Shown: one piece after another, positions 22,920-31,740 of the stretch
How positions within the stretch are numbered: the stretch's first letter is position 1
Layout: every line of letters begins with the position of its first letter
DNA from: Salinactinospora qingdaonensis
GTDB lineage: Bacteria > Actinomycetota > Actinomycetes > Streptosporangiales > Streptosporangiaceae
Direction: 5' to 3'
NCBI RefSeq assembly: GCF_039539445.1
Contig: NZ_BAABDD010000045.1
Span: 1 to 32,232, forward strand
DNA length: 32,232 nucleotides
Made by a program: the position numbers and the translations under genes
Notes under the pieces: generated by a model
The model's database searches: none
The model's input: the letters and a program-made list of their open reading frames with translations, nothing else
Told to the model about the DNA's origin: nothing

Positions 22920-24080
22920 TCAAAGCCAGTTGCGGCGCTTGAAAAGGATGTAGAGGGTGACGCAGACGACGCCCATGAGCGCCAGCGCGAACGGGTAGCC
23001 CCACTGCCAGTGCAACTCGGGCATGGCGTCGAAGTTCATGCCGTAGATCGTGCCCACCAGGGTCGGGGCGAACAGGATGGCCGCCCAGGAGGAGATCTTT
23101 TTGACCTCTTCGCTTTGGGTGTAGCTGGCGTGGGTGAGGTGCTTCATCTCCTCGTTTTGGGCCTGGCTGACCAGCGTGGCGTTGACGGTGAGGATGCTGC
23201 CCAGCATCTGGCGGAACCCGTCGACTCGCTCGGCCACGGTGGTGGCGTGGTCGGCGACGTCGCGCAGGTAGCGCTGCAACTCCTTGTCAGTGCCGTACTT
23301 GTCGAAGCCGGCGATCAGGCCGTCGAGCATGGACAGCAACGGGCGGGTCGCGCGCTGGAACTCGATGACCTCGCGGGAGAGTTCGTAGATGCGCCGAGAG
23401 ACGTCGGGGTCGCCGGCGAAAACCTGGTTCTCGATCTCGTCGATGTCGTTTTGCAGCCCAGCGATCACCGGAGCATAACCGTCGACGACAGCGTCGAGAA
23501 TGGCGTAGAGGACAGCTTCGGGGCCGCGGGCGAGCAGGCTGGGCTCCCCTTCCAGGCGCTGGCGTACGCCCGCCAGGTCGGGAGCGTTGCTGTGGCGCAC
23601 GCTGAGGACGAAATCGGCCCCCACGAACACGTGGAGTTCCCCGAAGCGCACTTGCTCGGACTCGTCGAGGTAGCGGGCAGCCCGCAGCACCACGAAGAGC
23701 GTGTCGCCGTAGCGCTCCAGCTTGGGACGCTGGTGGGCTACGATCGCGTCCTCTACGGCCAACTCGTGCAGACCGAACTGCTCGGCAGCGGACAAAAGCT
23801 GCGACTCAGCCGGCTGGTACAGGCCGATCCAGGCCAGGGCGCCGGGCTGCTGGGGAACGCTGCGGTAGAGCTGGGTAAGGTTGGGCGTGCTCTCGACACG
23901 GTGGCCGTCGACGTAGACGGCAGCGTCGACGACGCTCTCCTCAACAGGCGGCGCGGTGGCGGCCTCGGCGCGCGGGTCCATGGAGTACTCGGGCGCGAGC
24001 GAGCCGGACTGTCGACGGCCATGCTGCTGGGTCGCGCGCCGGCTGGGCAGCCAACCGCGCACCCGCCGCTGCGACGACAT
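22920..24080 (-). CDS. corA: CorA-family magnesium/cobalt transporter
   Basis: A 386-residue CorA protein. The N-terminal cytoplasmic domain (about 50-290) contains LHELAVEDAIVAHQRPKLER and long helices. The first membrane helix ends with the family signature YGMNF (GMN at 347-349), and the second helix ends in the basic tail KRRNWL. CorA forms a pentameric channel for Mg2+ or Co2+. The first 45 residues are Arg/Gly-rich and not conserved; a later start is possible. Codon use and function are ordinary, and it probably marks the edge of the specialised locus. Confidence 0.93.
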   Translation of the reverse strand: MSSQRRVRGWLPSRRATQQHGRRQSGSLAPEYSMDPRAEAATAPPVEESVVDAAVYVDGHRVESTPNLTQLYRSVPQQPGALAWIGLYQPAESQLLSAAEQFGLHELAVEDAIVAHQRPKLERYGDTLFVVLRAARYLDESEQVRFGELHVFVGADFVLSVRHSNAPDLAGVRQRLEGEPSLLARGPEAVLYAILDAVVDGYAPVIAGLQNDIDEIENQVFAGDPDVSRRIYELSREVIEFQRATRPLLSMLDGLIAGFDKYGTDKELQRYLRDVADHATTVAERVDGFRQMLGSILTVNATLVSQAQNEEMKHLTHASYTQSEEVKKISSWAAILFAPTLVGTIYGMNFDAMPELHWQWGYPFALALMGVVCVTLYILFKRRNWL

Positions 24081-24343
24081 GGGCTTTCCCCCAATACGAG
24101 TTCGGAGGCGGGCGAAGGTGCGGCGCGGCGTCGCCAGTGGGGGCGCGGTGCCGCTACCGGGTCCGTGGAGGTCGGCTCACGGGTGGCCTCACCTCCATAG
24201 CGGTCCAAAGTCCCGACTCGACAACCGTCAGGCTACCGGGTGTTACAGATGATGAAGGAATCCTCCTCGTCGCTTCATCCTCCCTTTCGGGCCGCCGGCA
24301 CCGTGGGACGGTATGAAACCGCTGTACCGATTCCTGCTGTTCG

Positions 24344-24938
24344 GTGGCGGTGGTCGGCCCCAACGGCAGCGGCAAATCGACGCTGCTGTCGGTGCTCGGA
24401 GGGGTGCTCGCCGCTGACGGGGGCCACGTCCTGGTGGACGGCGGCCGACGTGGCCGCGCCCCGGACGGCCTCGGTGCGTGCGGCGATCGGGGTTGTGGGG
24501 CCGCACCTGCCGCTGCTGCGGGGCACGATCGCCGACAACGTGCGGTATGCGGCGCCTGAGGCTGACGGCCGGCGCCTGCACCGGGCGAGCCTCGACAGTG
24601 GCTTGGACAGCCTGCTCGCCCAGTTACCGCTAGGGCTGCAAACCCCGGTGCGGGAGAACGGCGCGGGGCTGTCGGCGGGGCAGCGCCAGCGGGCGGCGCG
24701 GGCGCTGCTGCCTCGCCTGCGGCTGTTGCCGCTCGACGAGGCCGACACCAACCTCGACCCGGCAGCCACCGAGGCGATGGATCGCGTGATCGCTCACTTC
24801 ACCGGCACCGTGATCGTGGCGCCCCACCGCCCGCAACGGGTGGAGTCAGCCGATGTGGTGTGGCGACTCTCGCACGGGGTGCTGCGTGTCGAACACCGCC
24901 GTGGCAGCGAGGATAGATCCGTAGCGAATCGGGCATGA
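24344..24938 (+). pseudogene. ABC-exporter ATPase remnant, truncated and frameshifted
   Basis: The frame from 24344 starts with MAVVGPNGSGKSTLLSVLGG, a Walker A region, and continues to about LVDG near 24440. The homology then moves to the frame ending at 24938: AAIGVVGPHLPLLRGTIADN, LSAGQRQRAARALL (signature), PLDEADTNLD (Walker B/D-loop with an inserted Pro) and APHRP (H-loop). The two halves make one exporter-type nucleotide-binding domain joined by a frameshift near 24440-24450. The membrane domain is missing. The gene is a decayed remnant and unlikely to be functional. Confidence 0.8.
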
Positions 24939-25008
24939 CCCCTCCCGCGTGCACTCAAGGCACGCGCGCTAACGACCGACACAGCAACCACACAAGGAGC
25001 GTCAACGT

Positions 25009-25434
25009 ATGCCCACGACTCGTACCGCGCACGCCGACTGGACGGGTGATCTCGCCGCCGGCCGCGGCATCGTGTCCTTTGACTCCTCTGGCATACCGCA
25101 GCAGGAAGTGACCTGGAAGGCGCGGGCCGAACAGTCCGACGGTCTGACCAGCCCGGAGGAACTGATCGCGGCGGCGCACTCCTCCTGCTACTCCATGGCG
25201 CTGAGCAAGATACTTGGCGACAACGGAACCGCTCCGGAGAGTATCCGCACGCAGGCCGACGTGACCTTCCAGCCGGGCACCGGCATCACCGGGGTCCACC
25301 TGACCGTGCGCGCCAGGGTGCCCGGCAGTTCAGCGGAGGACTTCGCCACGGCGGCTGAGAAAGCCAAGAGCGGATGCCCGGTCAGCCAGGCGTTGACCGG
25401 CACCACGATCACGCTCGACGCCGCGCTGGAGTAG
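25009..25434 (+). CDS. OsmC-family peroxiredoxin
   Basis: A 141-residue OsmC/Ohr-type peroxidase. The two reactive cysteines are in HSSCYSMALS (Cys60) and KSGCPVSQAL (about 123), with the conserved Arg/Glu-containing N-terminal part and TSPEELIAAAH preceding the first Cys. Such enzymes reduce organic hydroperoxides with thiol reductants in the cytoplasm. An AAGGAG precedes the ATG. It stands alone after the ABC remnant and is followed by a perfect terminator. By length and pattern it is closer to OsmC than to Ohr. Confidence 0.92.
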   Translation: MPTTRTAHADWTGDLAAGRGIVSFDSSGIPQQEVTWKARAEQSDGLTSPEELIAAAHSSCYSMALSKILGDNGTAPESIRTQADVTFQPGTGITGVHLTVRARVPGSSAEDFATAAEKAKSGCPVSQALTGTTITLDAALE

Positions 25435-25444
25435 TCCGGCGACA

Positions 25445-25472
25445 CGGGCGGGCGGCCGGCGCCGCCCGCCCG
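25445..25472 (+). terminator. Intrinsic terminator after osmC-like gene
   Basis: A perfect 12-bp stem CGGGCGGGCGGC / GCCGCCCGCCCG with a CGGC loop starts eleven bases after the stop codon. Confidence 0.8.
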
Positions 25473-25558
25473 CTTGGCGCGCCAGCGCCGGGTTTTCCCC
25501 TCGTGCGAGGTGACGGGTGGCGCGGGACCCGCGCGAGGCGCGGGTAGCCTCGTGGACC

Positions 25559-26212
25559 ATGGGGACGCTGTTTCCGGCAGAACCGGTGACGGTGGCGCCC
25601 GGCGCGGTGCACCTACCGGGCTGGTTGCGCATCGAAAGCCAGCGCGAGCTGGTTGGACGGTGCCGCGATTGGGTGCGCGCCTGCGGGGGGATGCGTCACC
25701 ATCGCACCCCGCGTGGGGGGACGATGAGCGTTGGCATGGCCTCGTTGGGGTGGTATTGGGAGCCCTACCGCTACTCGGCGACGCTGCCCGACGGCACCCC
25801 GGTCCCGGCCTTGCCTGCCCTTCTGGGGGAGCTGGCCCGCTCGGGGGTAGCCGCGGCCTTCGGGGACGAAGCGGCCGAGAGCCAACCCCCCTACGATGTG
25901 GCGCTGATCAACTTCTACGGCCCCGAGGCCAAGATGGGGATGCACCAAGACCGCGAGGAACGCTGTGCGGCTCCGGTGGTATCACTGAGCTTGGGCGACA
26001 CGTGCGTGTTCCGTTTCGGCAACACCGAGACTCGCAGTCGTCCCTACACCGATGTGGAGCTGCGCGGCGGGGACCTGTTCGTCTTCGGCGGTGCGGCGCG
26101 TATGGCTTACCACGGTGTGCCCCGCACCCGTCCGGGCACGGCTGACCCGGCCACGGGTCTGGAGTCGGGCCGGCTCAATATCACTATCCGCGCCTCGGGG
26201 TTGAGCGCCTGA
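25559..26212 (+). CDS. alkB: AlkB-type 2-oxoglutarate/Fe(II) DNA dealkylase
   Basis: A 217-residue protein, the length of Escherichia coli AlkB. Fe(II) ligands His129 and Asp131 lie in MGMHQDREE, and His185 in MAYHGVPRTRPG. The 2-oxoglutarate-binding signature RLNITIR is at 205-211. AlkB removes 1-methyladenine and 3-methylcytosine lesions by oxidative demethylation. The ATG at 25559 has no clear ribosome binding site, so it may be leaderless or weakly translated; a GTG at 25517 would add 14 residues. A 7-bp hairpin ACCCGCG / CGCGGGT at 25527-25545 lies just upstream of the start. Confidence 0.92.
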   Translation: MGTLFPAEPVTVAPGAVHLPGWLRIESQRELVGRCRDWVRACGGMRHHRTPRGGTMSVGMASLGWYWEPYRYSATLPDGTPVPALPALLGELARSGVAAAFGDEAAESQPPYDVALINFYGPEAKMGMHQDREERCAAPVVSLSLGDTCVFRFGNTETRSRPYTDVELRGGDLFVFGGAARMAYHGVPRTRPGTADPATGLESGRLNITIRASGLSA

Positions 26213-26388
26213 AGCGACCGAGCGCCCCGGTTCGGGAGTCGAGACGGTCGGCCCGGCCGGTGGAGAGCCGCCGAGTGCCCCCGTCGCAGTGGCCCTGCCG
26301 CGTGGGCGCTCGCGAGGTGCGCGGGGCGACCGGCCGCTCCTATGGGGCGGATCACAGTGTCATGGCTTTCCTGGGCAGAGCCAAACGT

Positions 26389-26411
26389 GTAACTTACTTT
26401 TTGTAAGTTAC
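26389..26411. promoter_or_regulatory. Perfect 9-5-9 palindrome, probable HxlR-family operator
   Basis: GTAACTTAC-TTTTT-GTAAGTTAC lies 67 bases before the start of the old yellow enzyme gene. The AT-rich dyad stands out from the GC-rich surroundings and has the size and symmetry expected for an HxlR dimer. An HxlR gene lies just downstream of the enzyme. Confidence 0.7.
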
Positions 26412-26477
26412 TTCTTTTAATGAAGCCAAAGCCGTGTGGTGCCTTACGGCCCCCACGCCCCCGTGAAGGAGACCAGC

Positions 26478-27554
26478 ATGCCCACCGCCTTCGACCCCGC
26501 CCGCGTGGGAGACCTCGACCTGCGCAACCGGCTGGCCATGGCGCCGATGACCCGCAGCCGCGCGGGTGCGGGCAACACACCCACCGACCTGACGGCGCAG
26601 TACTACGCGCAACGGGCCAGCGCGGGACTGATCGTGACCGAGGCGATCCAGCCCAGCATCGTCGGACAGGGCTACCTTGACACTCCCGGCCTGCACAGCG
26701 AGGAACAGGTGGCTGCCTGGCGCGTGGTCACCGACAAGGTCCACGCCGAGGGCGGGAGAATCGTCGCCCAGTTGATGCACTCCGGACGCATCGGCCACCC
26801 CGACCTGCTTCCCGACGGGCTGATTCCGGTGGCCCCCTCCCCCGTCAAGGCCGACGCCAAGACGTTCACCAAGGACGGCCCCAAAGACAGCGTGGTACCG
26901 CACGAACTGAGCCCCCGCGAGATCGAGACGACGATCGACGACTTCGCCTCGGCCGCCCGCAACGCCATAGCAGCCGGATTCGACGGGGTGGAACTGCACG
27001 GCGCCAACGGCTACCTGATCCACCAGTTCCTCTCCTCCAACGCCAACACGCGCTCCGACCGCTACGGCGCTACGGTGACCAACCGCGTGCGCTTCGCCGC
27101 CGAGGTCACCCAGGCCGTGGCCGAGGCGATCGGCCCTAGGCGCACCGGGCTGCGGGTCTCTCCCGACAACACCCTCGTGGACATCGTCGAGGACGACCCC
27201 GAGACGCTCTACGCCACGCTGCTCGACCACCTCCCCGCGGAGTTGGCCTACCTGCACATCATGGAGGTCGGACGGCGCGACATCACCCAGATGATCCGCC
27301 GACAGTGGAACGGGGCGCTCATCGTCAACCCGCACCCGAGCCTGCCGATGGGGACAGCAACCCCTGAGGACATCTCCGTTGTCGCCGACGGGCTGGCCGA
27401 CGTCGTCGCCTTCGGCTCGCTGTTCCTGGCCAACCCCGATCTGGTGCGGCGGCTGCACGCCGGCGGCCCGTTCAACGAGCCCGACCGCGCGACCTTCTAC
27501 GGCGGCGACCACCGCGGCTACACCGACTACCCCACCCTCGACGCCACCGGCTGA
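26478..27554 (+). CDS. Old yellow enzyme family NADH:flavin oxidoreductase
   Basis: A 358-residue FMN-dependent ene-reductase of the OYE/NemA type. An FMN-binding start (RNRLAMAPMTRSRA), the substrate-binding pair His174/Asn177 with Tyr179 in ELHGANGYLIHQFL, NANTRSDRYG near 188-197 and VVAFGSLFLANPDLVRRL near the C-terminus show an intact enzyme. It reduces activated C=C bonds and quinones or nitro compounds using NAD(P)H. GAAGGAG precedes the ATG. The palindrome upstream and the convergent HxlR gene suggest induction by electrophiles. It is likely a stress or detoxification enzyme rather than a cluster enzyme. Confidence 0.93.
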   Translation: MPTAFDPARVGDLDLRNRLAMAPMTRSRAGAGNTPTDLTAQYYAQRASAGLIVTEAIQPSIVGQGYLDTPGLHSEEQVAAWRVVTDKVHAEGGRIVAQLMHSGRIGHPDLLPDGLIPVAPSPVKADAKTFTKDGPKDSVVPHELSPREIETTIDDFASAARNAIAAGFDGVELHGANGYLIHQFLSSNANTRSDRYGATVTNRVRFAAEVTQAVAEAIGPRRTGLRVSPDNTLVDIVEDDPETLYATLLDHLPAELAYLHIMEVGRRDITQMIRRQWNGALIVNPHPSLPMGTATPEDISVVADGLADVVAFGSLFLANPDLVRRLHAGGPFNEPDRATFYGGDHRGYTDYPTLDATG

Positions 27555-27593
27555 GCCACCGGCGCGGCTGCCCGATCGGGCCGGTGGCACCTC

Positions 27594-27625
27594 GCACGGG
27601 GACGCGCTCGACGCGCTCCCCGTGC
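27594..27625. terminator. Bidirectional terminator between OYE and HxlR genes
   Basis: GCACGGGGACGCG (27594-27606) pairs with CGCGCTCCCCGTGC (27612-27625) with a one-base bulge and a short loop between convergent genes. Confidence 0.75.
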
Positions 27626-27637
27626 CGCCTCAACGCC

Positions 27638-27997
27638 TCAGCTCTTGGCGTGCTCCTCGCCACAGGCCTGGATCGCCGTCTCCAGCGGTACCCACGTATC
27701 AGCCCACTCCTGCAACGCCTCCACAGTGGCGCGCAGCGCGGCCCCCTTGGTGGTCAACCGGTACTCGACCCGTACCGGGGAGGTGTCGCAGACACAGCGC
27801 TCGATGAGCCCTTCCGTCTCCATCTCCCGTAGCCGCTCGGTGAGCACCCGGTCGGTCACCCCCGCGGCAGCCGACCGGATCTCGGAGAACCGACGGTGCC
27901 CGGAAAACAAGGCGCGCAGGATCGTGAACGCCCAGCGGCGGCCCAGGAATGTAGCGGCGTACTGGTACCGGGGACAGTACGAGCTCAACTCATCCAC
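27638..27997 (-). CDS. HxlR-family winged-helix regulator
   Basis: A 119-residue HxlR/MarR-like regulator: YCPRYQYAATFLGRRWAFTI at 7-26, FSEIRSAAAGVTDRVLTERL forming the recognition region and the wing VRVEYRLTTKG. Cys8 sits where redox-sensing members such as YodB and QorR-type proteins carry their reactive Cys. It converges with the old yellow enzyme gene, whose promoter carries a perfect palindrome, so it probably represses that gene until modified by a quinone or aldehyde. It lies 51 bases downstream of the Vps62-like gene on the same strand and could be co-transcribed with it. Confidence 0.92.
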   Translation of the reverse strand: MDELSSYCPRYQYAATFLGRRWAFTILRALFSGHRRFSEIRSAAAGVTDRVLTERLREMETEGLIERCVCDTSPVRVEYRLTTKGAALRATVEALQEWADTWVPLETAIQACGEEHAKS

Positions 27998-28048
27998 TCT
28001 CCCATGGTAGAGGGCGATTCGCCGGCAGGGCCGATCGAGCGACCAACC

Positions 28049-29848
28049 TCACCGCCGCAGCAGGTCGCGCACGTTGACCACGAGCAAGACGCCGACCATG
28101 AACACCATGGGCACCAGCAGCGTGATACGCCAGTCCCACAGGAACGCGGCGATGATCCCGGCGATGACGGCGGCCACCACCACGATGATGGCGCCCCCGG
28201 CCAGGAACGAGGCGAACTTGCGACGGGCGAAAGCGTCCACGGCGGCGAACAGCACCACCACCCCGAGGACAGCGGGCAGCACCAACGTGCTCCTGAGGAA
28301 CAGCAGCGCCCCCAGGGCGACGATGAGCAGCGGTGTGCTCAATGCCGCCCATACATGCAGGAACCGGGTGGGGCGATGCCCAGCGGCGGCATAGGGGCGG
28401 TGCGGCGAACGCAGATGGGCCTGCGGCTCCTCGCGCAGCGTCTCGCGCCGCTCCAGGGCGGCACGGTGAATGTCGCTCTCGTCCGCCGTAACGGCGCGCT
28501 CGTGACAGATCTCGGCCAGCTCCCGCTCGGCCTGCTGGATCTGGGGAGCGTAGTCACGGGCGCGCGCTTGGGTATAGGCGCGACGGCTGAGTACCGTCCG
28601 GGCCACGGACAGCCGCCGCAACTCGTCACGGCGGCGCGTGATCTCGGCGTCGAGCTCAGTGAGCTTGGCCTCAAGGTCGGCCAGGTGTCCCCGCAGCTCC
28701 TCGCGGGCCACGGCGTCGTTAGGAGAGGTCTTGTGCAGACCGACCCAGGACAGCGGATCGGCCCATGACCAGCGCACCGTGCCGTCGCGCTCGTAACGCG
28801 GGCCGCTGGGAGCACGCTCGCCGTTGAACCAGTCGCGGGTGTCGCGCCCCCACAGGCCGCGGAACCCGCGCACCCAGGGGGTGGTGTCGTCGATGAGGAC
28901 GGGGGTCCATTCCCGGTCGCCGCCGGGACCCACCCGTACCCCGTCGCCACGCGCGTAGTCGACGAAGGGAACGCCGATACCGTGGCGAACGATGGGGCTC
29001 GTGCTGGGCAGCAGCCGCTTGGTCAGCCGCCGCCACGCCCGCACCAGCCGGGTCAGGCCCGCGGGATCGACCTGGATGAGGTAGTCGCCGGGGAGCATCT
29101 GGTGGGAGTGCGAACCGGCGCCAACGAAGACCACGGGGTGGTCGCCCTCGCGGTGCAACTCGGGATCATCCCAGCTTCGCCGCAGGTCATCACCGGTGTA
29201 CTCGTGAGAGGAAGCGCCCACCCACGCCGGCTGAAGTCCACCATCGGGCGTCTCGACCAGGTAGACCGTGACTGTCTCCCAGTCGGCCTCGTGGTCGTTG
29301 ACGCCGCCGTAGGTGGAGCGCCAGTCGTTCATGACGTAGAAGTACCAGTATTGCAGGATGACGTAGCCGCCATCGCGTAGCACCCGGCCATAGTAGGTGG
29401 CGCCGCCGGTGTCGAGCCGGTCGCGGTAGCGGGTCGCCGCCGCGGCGGCGGCCCCGCCCGGTACCGCGCCTCGGATGAGAAGCGAGAGCTTCATGAGCAC
29501 GTCGACCACCCGGCCGAGTACACCCACGGCGGCCAGACGCCCGCTCTTGGGGATCACCCGCCGTGTGGTGCGCTGATGGCGTCGCGCTTCAGCGCGCAGG
29601 GAGGACTCCTGCACAAAGCGCAAGTGTTGATCCTGGCCAGACCATTCCTGGGCGGCTCCGGCGAGTCGCTCGACCGTGAGCTCACCAGCGGGGACAACCT
29701 CGGCCTCTTTGCCGTCGGGCAGATCCAGCCACAGGCTACAGCAGGCGAGGTAGCCCTCGACGTCGGTGGGGAAGAACAACTCGCCCTTGGTGTAGCTCAA
29801 CACCGGCTCATAGGCTCGAAGGAGCTCGATATCAGTATGCGCGCCCAT
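28049..29848 (-). CDS. Vps62-like domain protein with C-terminal membrane helices
   Basis: A 599-residue protein not tied to a characterised function. Residues about 1-320 resemble the Vps62/DUF946-type domain: YYGRVLRDGGYVILQYWYFY, then NDHEADWETVTVYLV, and VFVGAGSHSHQML (bacterial members share the HExDWE and GSH patterns). Residues about 390-480 are charged and helical (LADLEAKLTELDAEITRRRD), probably a coiled coil. The last 100 residues form about four hydrophobic helices (for example LLIVALGALLFLRSTLVLP). No signal peptide is present, so the large domain is probably cytoplasmic with a C-terminal membrane anchor. It is close to the HxlR gene. Function unknown; catalytic activity is not indicated. 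Confidence 0.8.
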   Translation of the reverse strand: MGAHTDIELLRAYEPVLSYTKGELFFPTDVEGYLACCSLWLDLPDGKEAEVVPAGELTVERLAGAAQEWSGQDQHLRFVQESSLRAEARRHQRTTRRVIPKSGRLAAVGVLGRVVDVLMKLSLLIRGAVPGGAAAAAATRYRDRLDTGGATYYGRVLRDGGYVILQYWYFYVMNDWRSTYGGVNDHEADWETVTVYLVETPDGGLQPAWVGASSHEYTGDDLRRSWDDPELHREGDHPVVFVGAGSHSHQMLPGDYLIQVDPAGLTRLVRAWRRLTKRLLPSTSPIVRHGIGVPFVDYARGDGVRVGPGGDREWTPVLIDDTTPWVRGFRGLWGRDTRDWFNGERAPSGPRYERDGTVRWSWADPLSWVGLHKTSPNDAVAREELRGHLADLEAKLTELDAEITRRRDELRRLSVARTVLSRRAYTQARARDYAPQIQQAERELAEICHERAVTADESDIHRAALERRETLREEPQAHLRSPHRPYAAAGHRPTRFLHVWAALSTPLLIVALGALLFLRSTLVLPAVLGVVVLFAAVDAFARRKFASFLAGGAIIVVVAAVIAGIIAAFLWDWRITLLVPMVFMVGVLLVVNVRDLLRR

Positions 29849-30467
29849 AACGTCGCTGACCTTAACGGATTTTCAAGCATTCCCGGGAAGCAAGCGGCAA
29901 CTGCCGGGCAAACCGGTGTGGACGTGATGCGCCCCAGTCGGGTTCGGGGCATAGCTTCCCGATAGCAAAGACGGCAGCCACCGACTTGCCGAACGCGCGG
30001 TCGGCGCGTGCGGAGTACCTGGCCGCGCCTCCAGCTTCGCCGGGAGACCGAGCGGTTGGAACCGTGGACCTCCGCCGCGGCCACACGCCGGGACGACGTG
30101 GCCACAGCGTGCCATAACTGCGGGATTCAGCAAAGAGACGATCCCCGAAAAGCGCGACGGCCGACGCAACGGCATCTGAGGGGGGCGAGAGCCCACGAGA
30201 TCTGCGCGTATGAACGAACGGTGGCGCCCCGCACTCCTTCCCGCACCCGAGCCTGGGCTGCCCCTTCAAGGGGAGTGAGTCCACCTCAGCAACGTGAAAC
30301 TTTCCAAATTTTCTCCTTTTGAGATGACAGGTAGTCCTTTTCCGAGTGTCGCCCGACTGCCCGATTGATCTATTCCGTACCCTCGCAGGTACAGCTCATC
30401 CCTTACGTCGAGCTGCATGGGACATCAGGGTGAGCCCGGGCGACGCGGGTGAAACGGGTGAAAAAAG
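29849..30467. other. Intergenic region before the GNAT gene
   Basis: About 620 bases with several weak open frames on both strands, none with a start signal or recognisable motif. An AT-rich patch at about 30296-30345 (AAACTTTCCAAATTTTCTCC) may mark the GNAT promoter. Nothing else is recognised. Confidence 0.45.
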
Positions 30468-31025
30468 ATGGAAAGTTTGTTGGGAGCCAAACCACGACTA
30501 GAAGGATCGGGCGTGCTGCGTTTCCGCTATCTGGGGGCCAACGAGATCGAGGAGCTGGCTGAACTGTGGCACACGGTGCACCATCAGCACACCTCGACAG
30601 CCTCACACCTGGAGGATCTGATCACCTCCGTCGACACTGACGAGTCGTGGCGCCGCCGCCGGTCCCAGTACCTCGAATGGCTCGCCGAACCCGACACGCT
30701 GGCCGTTCTGGCCGAGCGGGACGGCGCGGGGGTCGGCTACGCGATGGTGACGATCCACCAAGCGCAACGGGGCTCCTGGGAGCGCGGCGAACGGGTCGCG
30801 GTCGTGCAGACGCTGTGTGTACACCCCCAGGCTCGCGGCACCGATGTCGGCTCGGGACTGCTGGAGGAGATCCGGCGTCAAGTTGGCGCCATGGGCGTGC
30901 GCGATCTGGAGTTGGCCGCCGTGGCAACGAACTCCGACGCGATCCGGTTCTACGAAGAAGAGGGGTTCCGGCCCTTCGTCACCACGATGGTGTCGCGGAT
31001 CGGAGGCGTGGGCGCGCACGACTAG
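30468..31025 (+). CDS. GNAT-family N-acetyltransferase
   Basis: A 185-residue GNAT protein. Motif A reads VVQTLCVHPQARGTDVGSGLLEE (about residues 108-130), with the acetyl-CoA P-loop ARGTDVGSG, and motif B ends DAIRFYEEEGFRPF. It transfers an acetyl group from acetyl-CoA to an unknown amine. The ATG at 30468 lacks a good ribosome binding site; a GTG at 30513, preceded by GAAGGA at normal spacing, would give 170 residues beginning just before the fold and is equally likely. Followed by a hairpin at 31083-31117. Confidence 0.87.
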   Translation: MESLLGAKPRLEGSGVLRFRYLGANEIEELAELWHTVHHQHTSTASHLEDLITSVDTDESWRRRRSQYLEWLAEPDTLAVLAERDGAGVGYAMVTIHQAQRGSWERGERVAVVQTLCVHPQARGTDVGSGLLEEIRRQVGAMGVRDLELAAVATNSDAIRFYEEEGFRPFVTTMVSRIGGVGAHD

Positions 31026-31440
31026 CCGCCGCGCCGCCCACTCCTCACGCCCTCCCCGAGCCGCTCAGTCTGGCTCCCCGGTCCGCGGCGGGACGCTCAC
31101 GGTGTCCCCCGCCGCGGCCAAACGTCAGGGGCGAGACGTCAGGGGCGATGGGACGGCGATGGGACCTAGCCGGCCTCCTATACGGCCTCTCCTTCGGTGA
31201 CAGCCCTCCGGCAGCGGGGCCAAACCGACCCCGGCTGGTCAGTGACGAGCGGCGAGCGCAGCCTCGGCCAGCAGCGGAGCGTGGTCGGCGTGAAGGCCGG
31301 GGCCACGGCCCGGCCGGAGGCGCCCCTGGCCTCGCTGTGCTGCGGATTCACGGTTTCCGGTGCTGCTACCTGCCGATGGTCGCCCCCGCTCGAGCGCGGC
31401 AGCGCGCGAGGCGGCGCCGGCGCGTCGGTCACGGCGGCGT
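31026..31440. other. Non-coding stretch with hairpin and short tandem repeat
   Basis: No gene is recognised. A perfect 10-bp stem CCGCGGCGGG (31083-31092) / CCCGCCGCGG (31108-31117) may end the GNAT transcript. ACGTCAGGGGCGA occurs twice with a 14-base period (31122-31134, 31136-31148), followed by two GATGGGAC units. Confidence 0.45.
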
Positions 31441-31740
31441 TGGTGCTCAGCCAGATGAGGCCTGCAAAGCCGAGCTTGCCTGGGCGTGCCCAGAGATGTC
31501 GCCGAGCATGACGAGCCCAACTGGTAGTTGACGAACTTCTGGACGATGTCACCCGCGATACGGCTGGACAGGCGGAAGAAGGCGTCGTCGAATCGTTCGG
31601 CGGGGATCACGCCCCACTGGGCCCCGGTAGGAGGCGTCGCCGATGAGATCCAGCACGTCGCTGTCACCGGCAATGGCCGGCCCCTCGGCGGGGGTTAAGC
31701 AGGACGGGAACGTCGTGGATCTGTGCAACGGTGCTCGTGG
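31440..31740 (-). pseudogene. DUF4180-family pseudogene with several frameshifts
   Basis: Read leftward, consecutive pieces of a DUF4180 protein appear in changing frames: STVAQIHDVPVL, then PAEGPAIAGDSDVLDLIGDA, then GVIPAERFDDAFFRLSSRIA leading to GDIVQKFVNYQLG, then LGDISGHAQASSALQASSG before a stop. The order and spacing match the family, but at least two or three frameshifts break it. The family's function is not well established. The decay fits the mobile-element-rich right edge. Confidence 0.75.

Noticed and set aside
27959..27980. GTACTG ... CAGTAC dyad in the HxlR N-terminal coding region
   Set aside because: It lies inside the gene, differs from the palindrome before the old yellow enzyme gene, and is explained by the codons for the conserved Tyr residues.
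30298..30478. 10-bp inverted repeat AAACTTTCCA / TGGAAAGTTT
   Set aside because: The arms are about 160 bases apart and one lies at the possible GNAT start; too weak to call a site.
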